The translations under genes and the position numbers were made by a program. The notes under the pieces were generated by a model that was not told the origin of the DNA, did not search any database, and saw nothing but the letters and a program-made list of their open reading frames with translations. Shown here piece by piece: positions 12,992-25,440 of a stretch of 64,000 nucleotides of DNA. Every line of letters begins with the position of its first letter. The stretch's first letter is position 1. Origin of the DNA: Albugo candida (lineage: Eukaryota > Oomycota > Peronosporomycetes > Albuginales > Albuginaceae); NCBI GenBank assembly GCA_905220665.1, contig CAJNAR010000171.1:1-64000 (forward strand), written 5' to 3'.

Positions 12992-13564
12992 ATGAAGAAG
13001 GTTATTGGTACAAAATGGGTATTTACAATTAAAAGAAACGAAAACGGTGAAATTGACAGATACAAAGCCCGAGTGGTTGCGCTTGGATATAGACAGACGC
13101 ATGGGGTGGACTACATGGAAACTAACTCGCCTGTGGCCAATATGAATTCAATTCGAGTATTTTTAGCTTATTGCTGTCACATTGGAGCTTATATTCATCA
13201 ATTTGATGTGGACACGGCATTCTTAAATGGGAACCTGAAAGAAGAAGTGTATGTTTTTCCTCCTAAAGGATTCAAAATTGGTTCAAACAAAGTTCTAAAA
13301 TTAAATTGGAGTCTTTATGTATGGAAACAAGCTGCATCGACTTGGTACAAGACTATCTCAGAATTTATCATTGGAATGAACTTCAATCAGTGTAAAACAG
13401 ATCCTTGCGTCTTTGTTAGACGACAGGGTAAGTCATTCTTACTGGTCACATTGTACGTTGATGATCTACTTATTGGATCACAATGCGAGGATGAAATTGG
13501 AGAATTTGTCGAGAAGTTATCAAAACATTTAAGCTCAAGAAACTTGGCAATGTTCGATTCGTAG
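12992..13564 (+). pseudogene. Copia reverse transcriptase region
   Basis: Contains the diagnostic Copia RT blocks: KKVIGTKWVFTIKRNENG, RYKARVVALGYRQ, the catalytic region QFDVDTAFLNGNLKEEVYV, and the YVDD box (LYVDDLLI, near 13450-13475). The frame ends at a TAG at 13562, and the next block (RNase H) lies in another frame from 13591. The catalytic aspartates are present, but the polyprotein is not continuous. Confidence 0.9.
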
Positions 13565-13590
13565 TCGGTATTGAAGTAAACTATGATCGA

Positions 13591-14408
13591 TTGGAGAAAG
13601 TTATGTGTATCAGCCAGAAAGCAAGCATATCTAGGATAGTTGAAAAGTACAATCAAGTCAATTCCAAATTTGTTGATAATTCTTGCGTTATAGCACAGTT
13701 CTTTTCAAAGATCGAAGAAAAGGATTCAAGAATGGTCAATAGACCTTACAAATCTTCGGTGGGATCGCTTTTGTATATCGCAAATGGAACAAGGCCTGAC
13801 ATCGCATTTGCAGTAAGCCAACTCAGTCGCCATCTCGAAAACCCTAGCGAAGAACACTGGAACGCTGCAATTAGAGTCCTTCGGTACTTGAAGTCGACAA
13901 TCTCGACAGGAATATGTTTTGGGACAAACGAAAGTCAGATCCAACTAACTTCATTTTGCGATGCGGATTGGGCCAGTAACAAGGATAACCGGAAATCAAC
14001 ATCTGGGTTTATGGTTATGTTGAATTCATCTCCAGTCGTTTATAAATTGAAATTACAGCAAAGTGTAGCTTTGAGTACAGCTGAGGCAGAATACATTGCT
14101 TTATCATTATGTATACAGGAGTCATTATGGACAAGGAATTTGCTATCCGAAATTGGTGTACGGGATATAGCCAGCGGTATCGTATATAAAGACAATCAGA
14201 GTGCAATAGCAATTGCAATGAATAACGGATATCAGAGTCGTGCGAAGCATATTGACATAAGATATCACTTCATTCGAGAACAAGTTCAACGAGGCAACGT
14301 AGAAATCAAGTATATGGAATCAAAGGATCCATGGGCCGATTTCTTAACGACAGCCATTTCGACGAAACAATTCCAGAAATTCGTACGGAAATCAAATGTT
14401 AGGAATTG
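13591..14408 (+). pseudogene. Copia RNase H region
   Basis: Contains RT connection motifs (SVGSLLYIANGTRPDIAFAV, VLRYLKSTISTG) followed by the RNase H motifs DADWASNKDNRKSTSGF, STAEAEYIAL, KDNQSAIAIA and KHIDIRYHFIREQV. This is the normal C-terminal end of a Copia polyprotein. The frame runs on into the 3' LTR. Confidence 0.9.
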
Positions 14409-14411
14409 TAC

Positions 14412-14423
14412 GCCGAGGGGGAG
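14412..14423 (+). other. Polypurine tract
   Basis: gccgagggggag lies immediately before the 3' LTR start (tgtcgcaatgg). This is the expected plus-strand primer site for an LTR element. Confidence 0.8.
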
Positions 14424-14650
14424 TGTCGCAATGGAATCAGCCAATCATCATATTGGAAAAGGATTCCACCAATCGAATGCTGATATGCGAAGTCAAGAAA
14501 CAATGTAAAGATAGCGCATCATATTCCACCAATCAAGATTCATACAGCAGAGCTTACAAGACAACGCGTAAAGGCTAGGGCTTAGAATAGTAACAACAAC
14601 TAAGGACCCTAATAAATTCACTTTCCATTTTATCAACTAAAACAACAACA
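14424..14650 (+). repeat. 3' LTR of the Copia element
   Basis: Begins tgtcgcaatgg and ends caacaaca. About 94% identical to the 5' LTR by manual comparison, with clustered changes around 14511-14516. It is followed directly by gttct, the second copy of the target duplication. Confidence 0.92.
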
Positions 14651-15866
14651 GTTCTTTTCATTATTTGATGAGCAAACATCAAGTATTCTTAATGTCTTAT
14701 CACTGAGAGCTTTTGGTGTACGAAACATTGTGGCAGTGCCTACATCTATTTTTCTTTTTAATAAGGAAAAAAGTGGGTGTTCGTCGAGGCTTAAAACAGC
14801 TCCCAATCCTATCAAGTTGTAAGATTTCCAAGAATCGCGGAAGAATCCTTGGTGTATATTCCCAATTTTGTATCCCATTGACTATTACCCATGAGTGATG
14901 TCGCATGATAATCGTACTCGGTTAGCAAGACGTTGACAGAAATCTGGCTGAAAAAGTCCACCATTTCAGGACGCAGACGAAATTCGCAATATATATATAT
15001 ATCCTTAAAAGATACCACAGCTTCAAATCATAGGATTCATTTATTTCACGAATTCCTCCTATCTTTCGTATAAAGTATGTTTTTATCATTATTTGATGAG
15101 CAAACATCAAGTATTCTGTATGTCTAATTCTTGATACCTATTGTTCTAACGAAAATTAGTGACAGCGCACTTCGGCTTTTTTTCGTTCTGGTAGGGAGAA
15201 AGGTATTGTTTGTCCAGGAAAAGTACACCTCCTAAACGTATCAGGTTGAAAGATTTACACAGCCAGCGTGCAGGATACCCTGGTGTATTTTCCCAATTAT
15301 GTATCCTTTTAATTACTATCCATGAGTGCTGTCGCGTGATAATAGTACTCGGTTAGCAAGACATTGACAGAAATCTGGCTGAAAATGTCCACCATTTCAA
15401 GATCCCGACGAAATTCGCTGTATATATTCTATCCTTAAAAAATACCACAAATTTAAATCACAGGATTCATTTATTCCACGAGTTCCTCCTATATTTCGTA
15501 TAACATAGGTTTTTTTCATTATTTGATGAGCAAACATCATGTATGCTGTATGTCTACTTCTTGATACCTATTGTTCTAACGAAAAATAGTGCCAGTGCAC
15601 TTCGGCTATTTTTCGTTCTGGTAGGGAGAAAAGTATCTGTTTGTCCAGGCAAAGTACACCTCCCAAACGCATCAGGTTGAAAGATTTCCAGCAAGCTTGA
15701 GGAATCCCTGGTGTATATTCCCAATTTTGTATCCCATGAATTATTACCCATGAGTGATGTTGCGTGATAATAGTACTCGGTTAGCAAGACGTTGACAGAA
15801 ATCTGGCTGAAAAAGTCCACCATTTCAAGACGCAGACGAAATTCGCTATCCATATATATATCCTTG
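14651..15866. repeat. Diverged satellite monomers at the array edge
   Basis: The satellite resumes after the Copia insertion. It has one A-like monomer (near 14713) and two copies of a third variant marked by cttgatacctattgttctaacgaaaa (near 15130 and 15560). All share the tctggctgaaaaagtccacc-like segment but differ far more from one another than the monomers in 1-10148. The last recognisable satellite base is near 15866. More diverged units at an array edge are typical of satellites. Confidence 0.9.
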
Positions 15867-18800
15867 ATGGCCGTCAATGCCTCGAGTATTTTGGGGTCCA
15901 CATTACTGCATGCATTTCCCACCTCACGCGCAACTGCCTCTGCAATCTCGGTAGGCGGAATAAGGCGATATGGTTGCGGTTACCCGGTGCGGTTGCGCGC
16001 CCTCAGCGCGCGTGGGAAGTATAGGCGTCCTTGGGCTCACAACTTTTAATTTGTTTTCTTGAGTGCAAATTTGAAACCGTTATTAAATTTTATCAATGCA
16101 TTTCCCATGTATTCTATCCGCTGACAAACTACAACATTTCGCACTCTACTAAACAGCACGGTCGTTGATGACATCGTATATATCGGCCATCTTTCAACAT
16201 ATAGAACTCTCGCACCGTAAATGAAAAGCATGGCCACAGGCAAAACGTGCCGATTTTTTTGCAGATCAACCCATCGCGAGTAAACTATTTCCATTCATCT
16301 TACAGGCGCTTTAAGTTTTGATGATTCACAATAGTAATAGCCAAGATGCAACACTACCAAATCTTGATTTAAATCATTTCTCGCCGCATAATTGTATCGG
16401 CTTAGTATATATGTAATGTCTGCACGTGAAACCCTATGTAGCTAGTGCGACCGCCACAATGAAGGTTGACCTGTAGATGGTATGACTCACAGAGCGAGGG
16501 GTTGTGAGTGGGAGAGATGTTGTCATCGGCACAGGTGGGGGGAGAGAAACCACAACAAAGAGATATCTTCTGCAGAACTATGGAATTTAGCACGTGGTAT
16601 CTCTCGCTATGCGTGAAACAATCGGACGTCAGAAGAAATCTCGTAGGTTCTAGGTTGATGTGCACATTTATGCCATGCATCCCAGCGATGTACGCGGCAT
16701 ACAAATCAGAACTATAAAGCAACGTCATCATCGGTCTTCCCGCAAATAGAACCTTATAGAAACTTTAAAAAGATACTGTATACTCCATTATCCCAACAAA
16801 CCATTGTGAGCGAATTCGACGGTGTTTTTGTTAATCTCAAAATCAGCGTAATATGCCAGTAAGGTGGATCTATGTAACCAATTATCACGAGCATACTAAG
16901 ATGCTAATGTCTGTCAGGTCCAGTCTTCATCTTTGTCAGGATTCTTTCTTTTCTTCTCTGAAGTTAATCGAAACTTTCTTGCAGCAACGGTGCTATCGAA
17001 AGACGTCGAATCAGCCGGACACGAATTCATTGAGAGTATGACCACATTCCGATCAAGCGCTTTAGCAAGCTTGCCCCGTATATACATGTCAGAGAAAAGC
17101 TAATAACCATCTTATTCATGGCATGTGGATACAGAGCCAATCGCATGGCTTCTTTGTAAACCACCTTTTCGTTTGTTGAACATACTTCCACTCCGTTTCA
17201 AATCGAAAACTTCTTGTAGGTTCAATCATCTAAGCAGTAGAGAAGAAGCGACGACGTCACACACGGCCATGTTTAATCATTCGATACCCCTTGCAAGATG
17301 TCTCAAATACATAAATCTGCGATATCTATACCTTCCCGTAGCTTCTCGTTCTATATTCATCAAGATAGCCTCCACTTTCTACCTAAACACATTATATTGT
17401 CGCCCGAAAAAAACATCTTTAGAATGTATCTAAGTTTCTGGAGATTAAAACGATTGAAGTCAGGATAATTGAATTGTTGTAGTGGCATACATACCCGATA
17501 TTTATTTGTAGCTTGTTTTTTCGTGACTATTTATTTCCCAACGTAAGTTTTTCCTGAGTAGCTTCTCACTCTGATGAATTGTCTGATCTGACCTTGATTT
17601 CTATTAGAGGATAACAAGCACACTAGCGCGTCGCAGTCCAAAAGTATGTGAGCGAGGACCTGTCAAGTCTGGTGACTGCGTATGTTATTTTGTCCCGATG
17701 ACATTCCCACCACAGCTAGTTACGTCGCTCATGCGTGCATCTCGCCGAGCTGTTTTTCCATCAATGTTTGTTGTGGCGATAAGACGCCGATAGGGCCGAT
17801 TACTAAAATATCAGTGGTACAATCACGGGCGACGGCGTTGCCCCCCCCCCTCCTTACCGTTAATCTCAAATCCTCAATAATTTGCACTGATTTTTCTTTT
17901 AAACTCGCAGGTAGCAAAACGTTTCCCTACAAATGGTCTATACTAAGGAGAAAGATCCATAATTGCATTTACAAGACTGGAAGTAAATTCTGAACTTGAC
18001 TGCTGGCATGATGAAGCACACCAGCCAATAAATGCGTAAGTGTGGCATCATCGCACGTGAGGTCTAGTTTGCCCCTTATCGATCATCGTTATGAGAAAAG
18101 CTGGTAATGAAACGGACTATTAATGTTTCGATTGTGCGCATGACTATGCTGCCGCAGCGAAGAAGGCAGCTTACCTTGTAACTCTAGCCATGACAGCAAA
18201 CCCAGAAAACCCTTTGGAACACTCTCGGCGATGAGTAAAAGTGCTAGTAAATGACTCCAGATTTCTTCGAGAAGAGGTGAACGCTTGTGTTACTCTTTTC
18301 TGACTTTTACTTCACCTATCTCATGCATTGCAATTCAGTTATGGCACCTTGCAAGTGTTCGTGAAGTACCGTCAGCGTATTGTGACCTTTTTCTACGGCG
18401 AAAACAACTTTTCAGTACCTTTCCCGAGCTGGGGTAGAAATGCATAGACTAATCAAAGTAGATGAGATAGATGGAGATCATCCGATCAAACCGTGAAACC
18501 ACTGCGAAAAATATCATATCAGCAAAAGAAAACTACAACTTTTTTAGTGGAACGCCACTAGACGAATTTCTTGACACCCTTAGAGTGGGTAGTTTTTCCA
18601 CTTGGACTCAAAATTACAAAATCGATATGAACAGAAGTTTGCAACACTAATAGATTTTTTCCTGCGTCAGTTTTCTCGTTACCAATACTATATCAAGTTG
18701 AGTAGTGGAACAGATAAACATAGGTGCTCTACTAAAAGTTATGAGACGACATCGTGTGGGTTGAGGTGGATTATGGAATCAGCTACCTAGAAGATCAACA

Positions 18801-18894
18801 ATATTTTAACGCAGTAAGTGTGTGATGTTGTTGATGTATAGCATGGTACTGTACTTTTGTTGGTCTGCTTTTTTGGCATTCACTGTAAAAATCA
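15867..18894. other. Gene-poor spacer
   Basis: No frame here is long or family-like enough to support a gene. 15950-16030 is unusually GC-rich. On the minus strand the adjacent stretch (about 15860-15965) reads as a short coding-like segment without a start (IPPTEIAEAVAREVGNA, then an aspartate/lysine-rich tail); it could be a gene or transposon scrap. A run of 10 C occurs near 17840. Nothing else stands out. Confidence 0.6.
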
Positions 18895-19910
18895 ATGTTT
18901 AATCATTCAGAGTTCAGTAGTCTTACAAGCATGCATTGGATGCGCTCAATATGTCCTCAATACAGATCCGTGTCTCGTTCATCTCCTCTTCGAAACCATA
19001 AAAAGTTGTACCATATGCCTGTTCTGGTAAAACAAGTAACAAAACTATTGGCACCCGGAGAAGTGAAGGTACCTCGGTACTTTGTAGACGCAACAGCGGG
19101 CTGTGCTGGACATGCACAGAAGATACTGGAGAGCGATCCGAATATGCAAATGCTTTGCATAGATCGAGATCCAGCTATCTTGTCGATAGCCATCAGTAAT
19201 CTGAAAAAGTTCAAAGGTCGGGTCAAATTTATTAATGGATCGTACGCCGAATTGGACAAGCATCTGTCTGTCGCGGGTTTTCCATGTGAAGTTTCTGGAA
19301 TATTAGTAGATCTTGGAGTGAATAGTCTACATTACGATAAACCTGAGAGAGGTTTCAGCTGGCTACGGGATGGTCCTTTGGATATGCGGTTCGATGAGTC
19401 GGATTCGGCCATAAGTACAGCGGCTGACGTACTGGAGACATTTTCGGAGGTAGATTTGACACGAATATTTCGAAAGTATGGTGAGCTTAAGCACGCCAAA
19501 GAGTATGCTAAAGCTATCGTGCGAAAGCGCGAAACAGCGACGTCGGAAGTACGAGCATTCGAAACAACATTCGATCTACGTGGCGTAATTGAAGAAGTTG
19601 CAGCTAAATGGAAATTAAAGAGGCCGTCTTCAAATTCTCTTCCAACAAGTCGTTCAAATTTGGTACGTCCGATTACTGCGTGCTTTCAAGCTCTACGCAT
19701 ACAGGTGAATAATGAGCTCGCACATATTCATGAAGGAATTCCGGTGCTCACCAACCATCTGGCACCTGGTGCGCGCTTAGGTACTGCTATTTATTTGCTG
19801 CAGAGTTAATTGGAGCTCTCCCTTCTTTCGTTGACATAGCAACCATAGCTTTTCATTCATTAGAGGACCGGCCGATTAAGCATTTCTTTCGTACTTTGGT
19901 GAGCCGATAG
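18895..19910 (+). CDS. METTL15: Mitochondrial-type rRNA (cytosine-N4)-methyltransferase, RsmH/MraW (METTL15) family
   Basis: Two exons, 18895-19780 and 19840-19910, with a 59-nt GT-AG intron, give 318 residues. Without splicing the frame stops early and loses the conserved family end FHSLEDRPIKHFF, which exon 2 supplies. HMPVLVKQV starts the conserved core at residue 40. The SAM-binding loop VDATAGCAGHA is at 64-74, the acidic ribose contact CIDRDP at 88-93, and the signatures GILVDLGVNSLHYDKPERGF and GPLDMRFD at 135-167. Length fits the family (about 310). The first ~35 residues are rich in Arg/Ser with no acidic cluster after the second Met, suggesting a mitochondrial presequence, so the target is probably the mitochondrial small-subunit rRNA (inference from METTL15). 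Start could be the ATG at 18895 or 18931. It stands alone between repeats and gene-poor DNA. Confidence 0.92.
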
Positions 19911-20292
19911 CAAATCGTGTGTGTTCAATCAATATAAACAATGTTAATCCGGGTATGTCAGGCTCATGAAGATAAGAATGGACAGGTAGACTCCCTGCAT
20001 CACGACGTCGCGGATTCTTTGCACGGGAAAAGGTTCCAGCTCATTTGTAATAAAGCGATCAAACCATGCAGAGAAGAAGTTGCTTGTAACCCGCGCTCCA
20101 GAAGCGCCCGATTGCGATGTCTGGAAAGAGTCAAATGAATCCAGTGGATCAGTAGCATCAAGTTGGCTTTAGTGTGCAAGCTTACTTCGATAAACATACA
20201 AATATATCACTGTGTCATACCTACACGATCGGACTGGGAATATAACAATTCAGTGATAGGAAATTTCTGGCAGGCTTCAAAGACTGGAGATC

Positions 20293-20619
20293 TCAAACAA
20301 ATCTCGTATGTCTAACATGTATTTCAGCTGTGATAGATTTCTCTGGGGAGCAGCTTCTTTGATTTTCTGCATGTGTCGCAGTTTTGAGTGCGTGATAGTA
20401 TTTTATTGATGTACATGTCTTCACACCAGCACGATTGTATAGGCACGCGTAGCCTTTATTCGGATACTTTCCCCACACAGGCATCTCCACTCCTCTTTTC
20501 ATTCTGACTAAACGGCACGTTGCATCTCGCAAGTTGTAGTAAAGAACGGTGAAGCCACCCAGGAAGTCGAAATGGCATTGAAATGTGCGGTCAAAACAAT
20601 AAGAAGACCTAGCTTTCAT
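20293..20619 (-). CDS. Hypothetical ORF, 108 aa, unrecognised
   Basis: An open frame starting at an ATG (20617-20619) with five or more cysteines and an aromatic/basic middle (FDFLGGFTVLYYNLRD). No signal peptide, membrane segment or known motif is visible. It may be an exon of a larger gene or chance. No neighbour helps assign a role. Confidence 0.2.
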   Translation of the reverse strand: MKARSSYCFDRTFQCHFDFLGGFTVLYYNLRDATCRLVRMKRGVEMPVWGKYPNKGYACLYNRAGVKTCTSIKYYHALKTATHAENQRSCSPEKSITAEIHVRHTRFV

Positions 20620-20633
20620 GGATAGTTTTGGTT

Positions 20634-21275
20634 ATGCGAGGAAGTTTGATCTCGGAAGCAGGCTATACTAATAGAATGTCTACAAGCGATAGCAATGAAA
20701 GTACATTCGATAACTTGAAGTCGAACACGGTCAAAAGGACACGGTCTATACAAGAAATCCATTATACTGCATCTTCAAATCAAGTCATATACAATAAGTA
20801 CCTGGTGTTAAGTTTAAATCATCTTTCCTTCAGATCTCGAGTACTACTCTAAAGCCGAATTTACTAAAGTAGACAAATTTTGCGTAAAAGGGACGATTTC
20901 AAGTTGGGTAAAGCTAGTACTGAAAGCTTTTTTATGAAAAGGAAGCAAAATTATGTTAGAAACCGTACAAAAGATTACACACAAAGACTTGCTGTTAAGA
21001 AGTATATTGAGAGCTCCATAGCAACCTATCTTATGTTTCTCTTTCGACCCTTCACTGTCTACGACTCTTCATGGGATCGTGGTCTTCCATTACTGAAGAT
21101 CTTCAAGTTACCGTCGCTGTATTCAGTAGATGTAGAGGCGGTTTCCAACACATTATACGCAAAAGTAGCGCAGATCTATGATCTAATGAATAGCTACCTC
21201 AGAATTCATTCAAGCAAATTTCGAAAGCTGTATCAGTCTATATCAGATAGAGCATCCACCATCCAGATATCGTGA
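20634..21275 (+). CDS. Candidate two-exon gene, basic protein, unrecognised
   Basis: A first frame from the ATG at 20634 joins a longer downstream frame if 20798-20869 is removed as an intron (gtacct...actaaag). The joined product has about 190 residues. It is Ser/Thr-rich at the start (MSTSDSNESTFDN), then basic (the junction reads NRQILRKRDDFKLGKAS), with a hydrophobic/aromatic patch (ATYLMFLFRPFTVYD) and a helical end. There is no signal peptide at this start. The RxxLR-like string at the junction recalls oomycete effector motifs, but without a secretion signal that is weak. A plausible but unproven lineage-specific gene. Confidence 0.3.
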
Positions 21276-24200
21276 TCTGTCATTCTCTAGCATTTTATTC
21301 GAGGCTACGTCATGTGATGGGGTCGGTGCGCTCTCAGTGACTGCAAAGAGACTCTCCTGTTACGCAAGTAGAGATCTTGATCACGCCAATCGAATCGACT
21401 TCCTCCTATAGCACGGGAACCTCGAGCAGTACACCAGAATGTGAAGGGCACTATGCACAAAAAGATCCATGCACTGCGCATGATTATGAAGTTCGTCCGA
21501 ACGCACAAAGTTGACCAGCCATATTCATGACACCGTGCAAATTCACAGTTTGCTTCCTTCATGTTTCATGCTTTCGCATTTGATTGCACATTAGCACTAA
21601 TCTCATCAAAAGAGAACAAGAATCAACTCTTTTTTGCAACGCTGAACCTTGCGCCTAACACAGCTTCGGTCTTTACTTTGCGCATTACAAGCTTTTTAGT
21701 GAACATCCATATCGAAAAAAAATTTCAACTGTACATTTTTCGTCATCTAGATAATATTCCTTCCATTTACGATTATTAGCCCTGACCAGATAGCTTCCCG
21801 TGCTCACTCAATGGCCAAAATCAGCTCAGTCTTTCCTTCGGTCTAATCAGATGCTAAAAGGTGATGTAATATACTCCATTGAATTTAATTCGCGAAGCGT
21901 GATGGTAGTGACGATTGCATGCTTGGCAGCACGCTGGAATTTTGATCGAGCTTCAATACCGTACTGTACATTATTGAGAGAGTTCAGATTCTCTGATATT
22001 GATACTTGATCAGGACGACACAGTACTTCAATGTTTTCTCGCTCGTTCAAGACGTGAAACCGTAGCAATCATTGACCATGACCGACGCAAATGTTCTTCG
22101 CACTGAGAATGGTGTTTCAGAGAGACGGTCCTACAGCACAAAGAAAACGGAGAAATTTTCCATAGAGTTTCTCGCTCTGCTTACATCAGTCTGACTTACC
22201 AAAAGACAGCGGCATCTGAGAAAAGAACAACTTTTGGAACCAGATCGAAGAATTGCTTGCCACCATAGAGAAAAATTCTGAGTAAAGGACATCTTCATGA
22301 TTTAATAGCAACTGAAAAATATCAAACTGAGTACCGATTAATAACGTTTAAAGCACTGGTTGAGTCTTAACAAATTAGAAGACAGTATCGTTCATAGACA
22401 AAGAACGATCATGAAAACATTGGACGGAGAAATTAAAGCAATTCGATTTCGTCTTGAAAGCATCGACGCAGGTCTAACGACGCTTCTCAATGCTACAGCT
22501 AAGGCTCATGCCTTTGGAACTGTACATAAGCATACTTAAAATAGCAATAATGTCTTACGATATATATCCGGACAACAGCAGTATGTACGAAGTCAACTAG
22601 CTCGACGAGTTTCTCGTGCTACGAGACGTAGTCGAGTGTTACGGGATCTCACAATGTATTGCAACGTCATCAACACTTAATCATTTTTTGCATCGAATAA
22701 AATTGATAAGAAGCGAATGGTACGCGTGAGGGAAAAGATCATCATCAGATGCACCACCTTCCTTAGGAATGATTTGTAGAAGATCTTGGTTAGATACTTC
22801 GATTTTTTCATGTACGATTCACTGGTAGAACGATAAGAGCTCGTATATTTCTTGTAAGACTATCCAGCATACCCATGCGATGCGAGAAAATATCTAATCC
22901 GTGCGTTAGGTTGCGGTGAATCGAAAAAAAGTCTACATCATGATTAGTACTAGTATCGTCAAGACTGCTTACGTGGTGGCATCGAGTCCGTAGAAATGGG
23001 ACTCTAGTTTTCTTTTTTTGATTAGCTAGAATGTTTCTAGCTATTGCAGACATGTTTTGGTAAGCGCGTTACGCTGCGAGCGGTCTTTTGCAAGCATTCT
23101 TAATATGTGTACATTTTTTGTTAAGGGAATAAAGATTTAAGGCAAGGCCATGTAAGGTTATAAAACGTTGTTGAGGACTGTTGGCAAGAAGTTAGTTGTT
23201 CATCACCGGTAGGGTAGAAGCGTTCCCTTGGGTATGGTACGAAGTGGTTTCTAATTGCAACGCTTGTATAAATCTTTCTTACTGCTTCATTCGAGATTGG
23301 AGTTTGAAGAGCTGAGTGAAGGTAACGCCAGTGATAACCTCAGGTTTATTTATGTCGCGTTCGGGTAAACCTCATATTTAACAATTTTGAAGCAAGGTAG
23401 GTAGCACATTATATATCGTACAACCGGAAGCTTTTTTCTCTCCGTAAAAAACATGTGAATAAATTCGAAACACAACCGGTATGTGAACAATCAGTGGTAA
23501 ACTTCTCGTACACTACAGGCAAAAACATGCGTGAGGAGAGTACGTTCATTCACAAAAGATACTGTTGAGCTCGCACATCGATAGTTCGCAGTCTTATTTT
23601 TGAAATTAAAGCTTCAAGTAGACCACTTCAGAAATTTGGAGAGAGGACAGAATCACCTTGCGATGCCACCAGGAAGTATTTTAGCATTCAGACTTCGTAT
23701 TGGTTCATCATGGAGCTGAGACCAAACAGATAATCATTTCGATCGATAGTGTCGAGTGTCTTGATGAGTTTAACCCGATAATGTCATACAGGTTCGCCTG
23801 GAGTCGACACGTTAGCTGCCTAAAGATTGGTTGGGCTTAGGGGTGGTCAGGATGTGACTATTTCGCAGAGTTCTTTTGGATTTTGAGTATGGTGGGTTAT
23901 CACTTGGAACAAGAAGATTGTTTACAACATGAGGACTATGTTGCAGAAATTCAACCGGCACGTGATCTTCACGTGTTACACAATTCTTCTTCCACAAGAA
24001 AACTTTTAGGCGGATTCTGCCCAGCGTAAACGTTACGTCCAAGTACTATGTTCCCGCGATGATATCTATAGACGAGGATTGTAAGACTGGGCCGACAGAA
24101 GAACTTGTGCTGGCTCGTGATGAATGTGGAGCTACCAATGACGCATCTATCCCGGTCACGTGCATATGTTTTTGTCGCTTCTGTGGCACTTCATTCTTTT

Positions 24201-24387
24201 CTATATGCTAAATCTATTCCGTATATTTTCTCTGGTCGAGGCCGTAATCTTGGAAAGATTCGAAAATGTGCTTTGGATTTCTTGGTACTTAGTCTAAACG
24301 ATTGGCTAGGATCATTATTCTCTACAAAGAAAAGTCAGTATTGGCAATCATCCTGGGAGGCAACCATCTCGGCTCACCAGCCAGCAG
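21276..24387. other. Gene-poor stretch with unresolved small ORFs
   Basis: No gene with recognisable domains. A 42-aa frame at 22411-22539 (+, starting MKTLDGEIKAIRFRLESID) is helical and could be a terminal exon; the frame is open upstream to 22345. On the minus strand, 22683-23053 contains several coding-like pieces in different frames (for example VSNQDLLQIIPKEGGASDDD) that I cannot join into one model. The end of this stretch probably includes the lost 5' LTR of the Copia relic that begins at 24388. Confidence 0.4.
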
Positions 24388-25440
24388 GTTATAAGCCCAA
24401 CCAAGATTCCACCAGCCAAGACCATCGAACAGATGAGTCGAAGATGGACCAAAAGATGATGCTGCTGAACAAGATCGAAACCGACCGAATCTTGGTCTCT
24501 ACCGAGCCAGCACAACCTGCGCAAACGGAGGGCGTATTTGCTGTATCATGCAACCAAGTGAAGGGTTTCACAATGTCAATCATCCCTGGATGCGAAACCG
24601 ATGAAGCATCGTGGAAGCGGGATGCGTAGAAGCTTTGTCCCTCCATGCAGCATTTTGCGCTAGACGGGCTAAACCGAGTCTGATTCCCGCCAGCAAGAAA
24701 TATAAAGCTCCCCATTCCGCAAGCTGATGGAAAAGGAGCATACTCGGGACTTGGAGCGCCACTTATCCGAAGTGATTATCATTTCTTGCGGCAACTATCG
24801 CATGTCCAGCAAGCATTCGGCGGGCTTTGGAGTGAGGAGGTGAATCCAGACTGCCTATGACAGATTTTTAGCGGGAATGCTCTCGCTTATTACTAATAGC
24901 AAGGGTTAAAATGAGTGGATTGATGCTCTAGATTCGAAGAAGTGGTAGACCGCACCAACCAAGTGTTTTGGCCCAGCATCACCAGAATGCAGGCAGCACG
25001 CTATCTTGCAGCAAAAAATCACTGAACGTTCTTGCAGCGAGCATTTTTTACTCTTGACGGCAGTCAGTAAATCAGTCGGTGAAACAGACAATATGCTCCT
25101 GGAAAGCGTTATCAAGCACGCAAAGCCTGGCTTTGAAAAAACCCCTGATGGCCCGTGCCAACTCAATGAGAGAAGACACCAGAAGGCAAGTCGAGTAACT
25201 GCGGCACTTTGCCCAGCTTATGTGGTCAAATATCATCAGTTATGCACCAAGAAAGCCAAAGAAATAGACTCGGGACCGAATCGATGCGATCAGAGAATCT
25301 AAGCCGAAGAAGCGAATTAACTGCTACATCATTTGCGGGAAAAGCGGACATATGATTGAGGTTGCTGGAACCAGATCTCCATCAGCAATGAGGCCATCGT
25401 TCTAAAGCTTCGTTCAGCACCTACTACCTTGGAGTACAAG
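24388..25440 (+). pseudogene. Gag relic of the old Copia element
   Basis: A region between the primer-binding site and the protease scrap. A 98-codon open stretch (25006-25302) is followed in another frame by a lysine-rich run and CYIICGKSGHM at 25323, a gag zinc knuckle with an extra residue in the first C-x2-C and the last Cys displaced. No intact start-to-knuckle frame remains. Confidence 0.6.

Larger units (their letters stand above)
10149..14650 (+). mobile_element. Ty1/Copia LTR retrotransposon, defective, inserted in the satellite
   Basis: A complete but degraded Copia element in the order LTR, primer-binding site, gag, protease, integrase, reverse transcriptase, RNase H, polypurine tract, LTR. 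That order, with integrase before reverse transcriptase, defines Ty1/Copia. The left flank ends gtttt and the right flank begins gttct, a 5-bp target duplication with one mismatch. Removing the element restores a normal satellite stretch (...atgttttt...cattatttgatgagc...). The LTRs differ at about 14 positions by my count, so the insertion is not recent. The reading frame is broken at several points (near 10725, between 11135 and 11216, near 12130, between 12528 and 12992, and near 13562), so this copy is unlikely to move on its own. Confidence 0.95.

Noticed and set aside
22683..23053. Minus-strand gene with an 81-aa ORF and a good gtaagc donor
   Set aside because: All three frames are partly coding-like here and no spliced model keeps one frame through to the end. 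Left as unresolved, not annotated as a gene.
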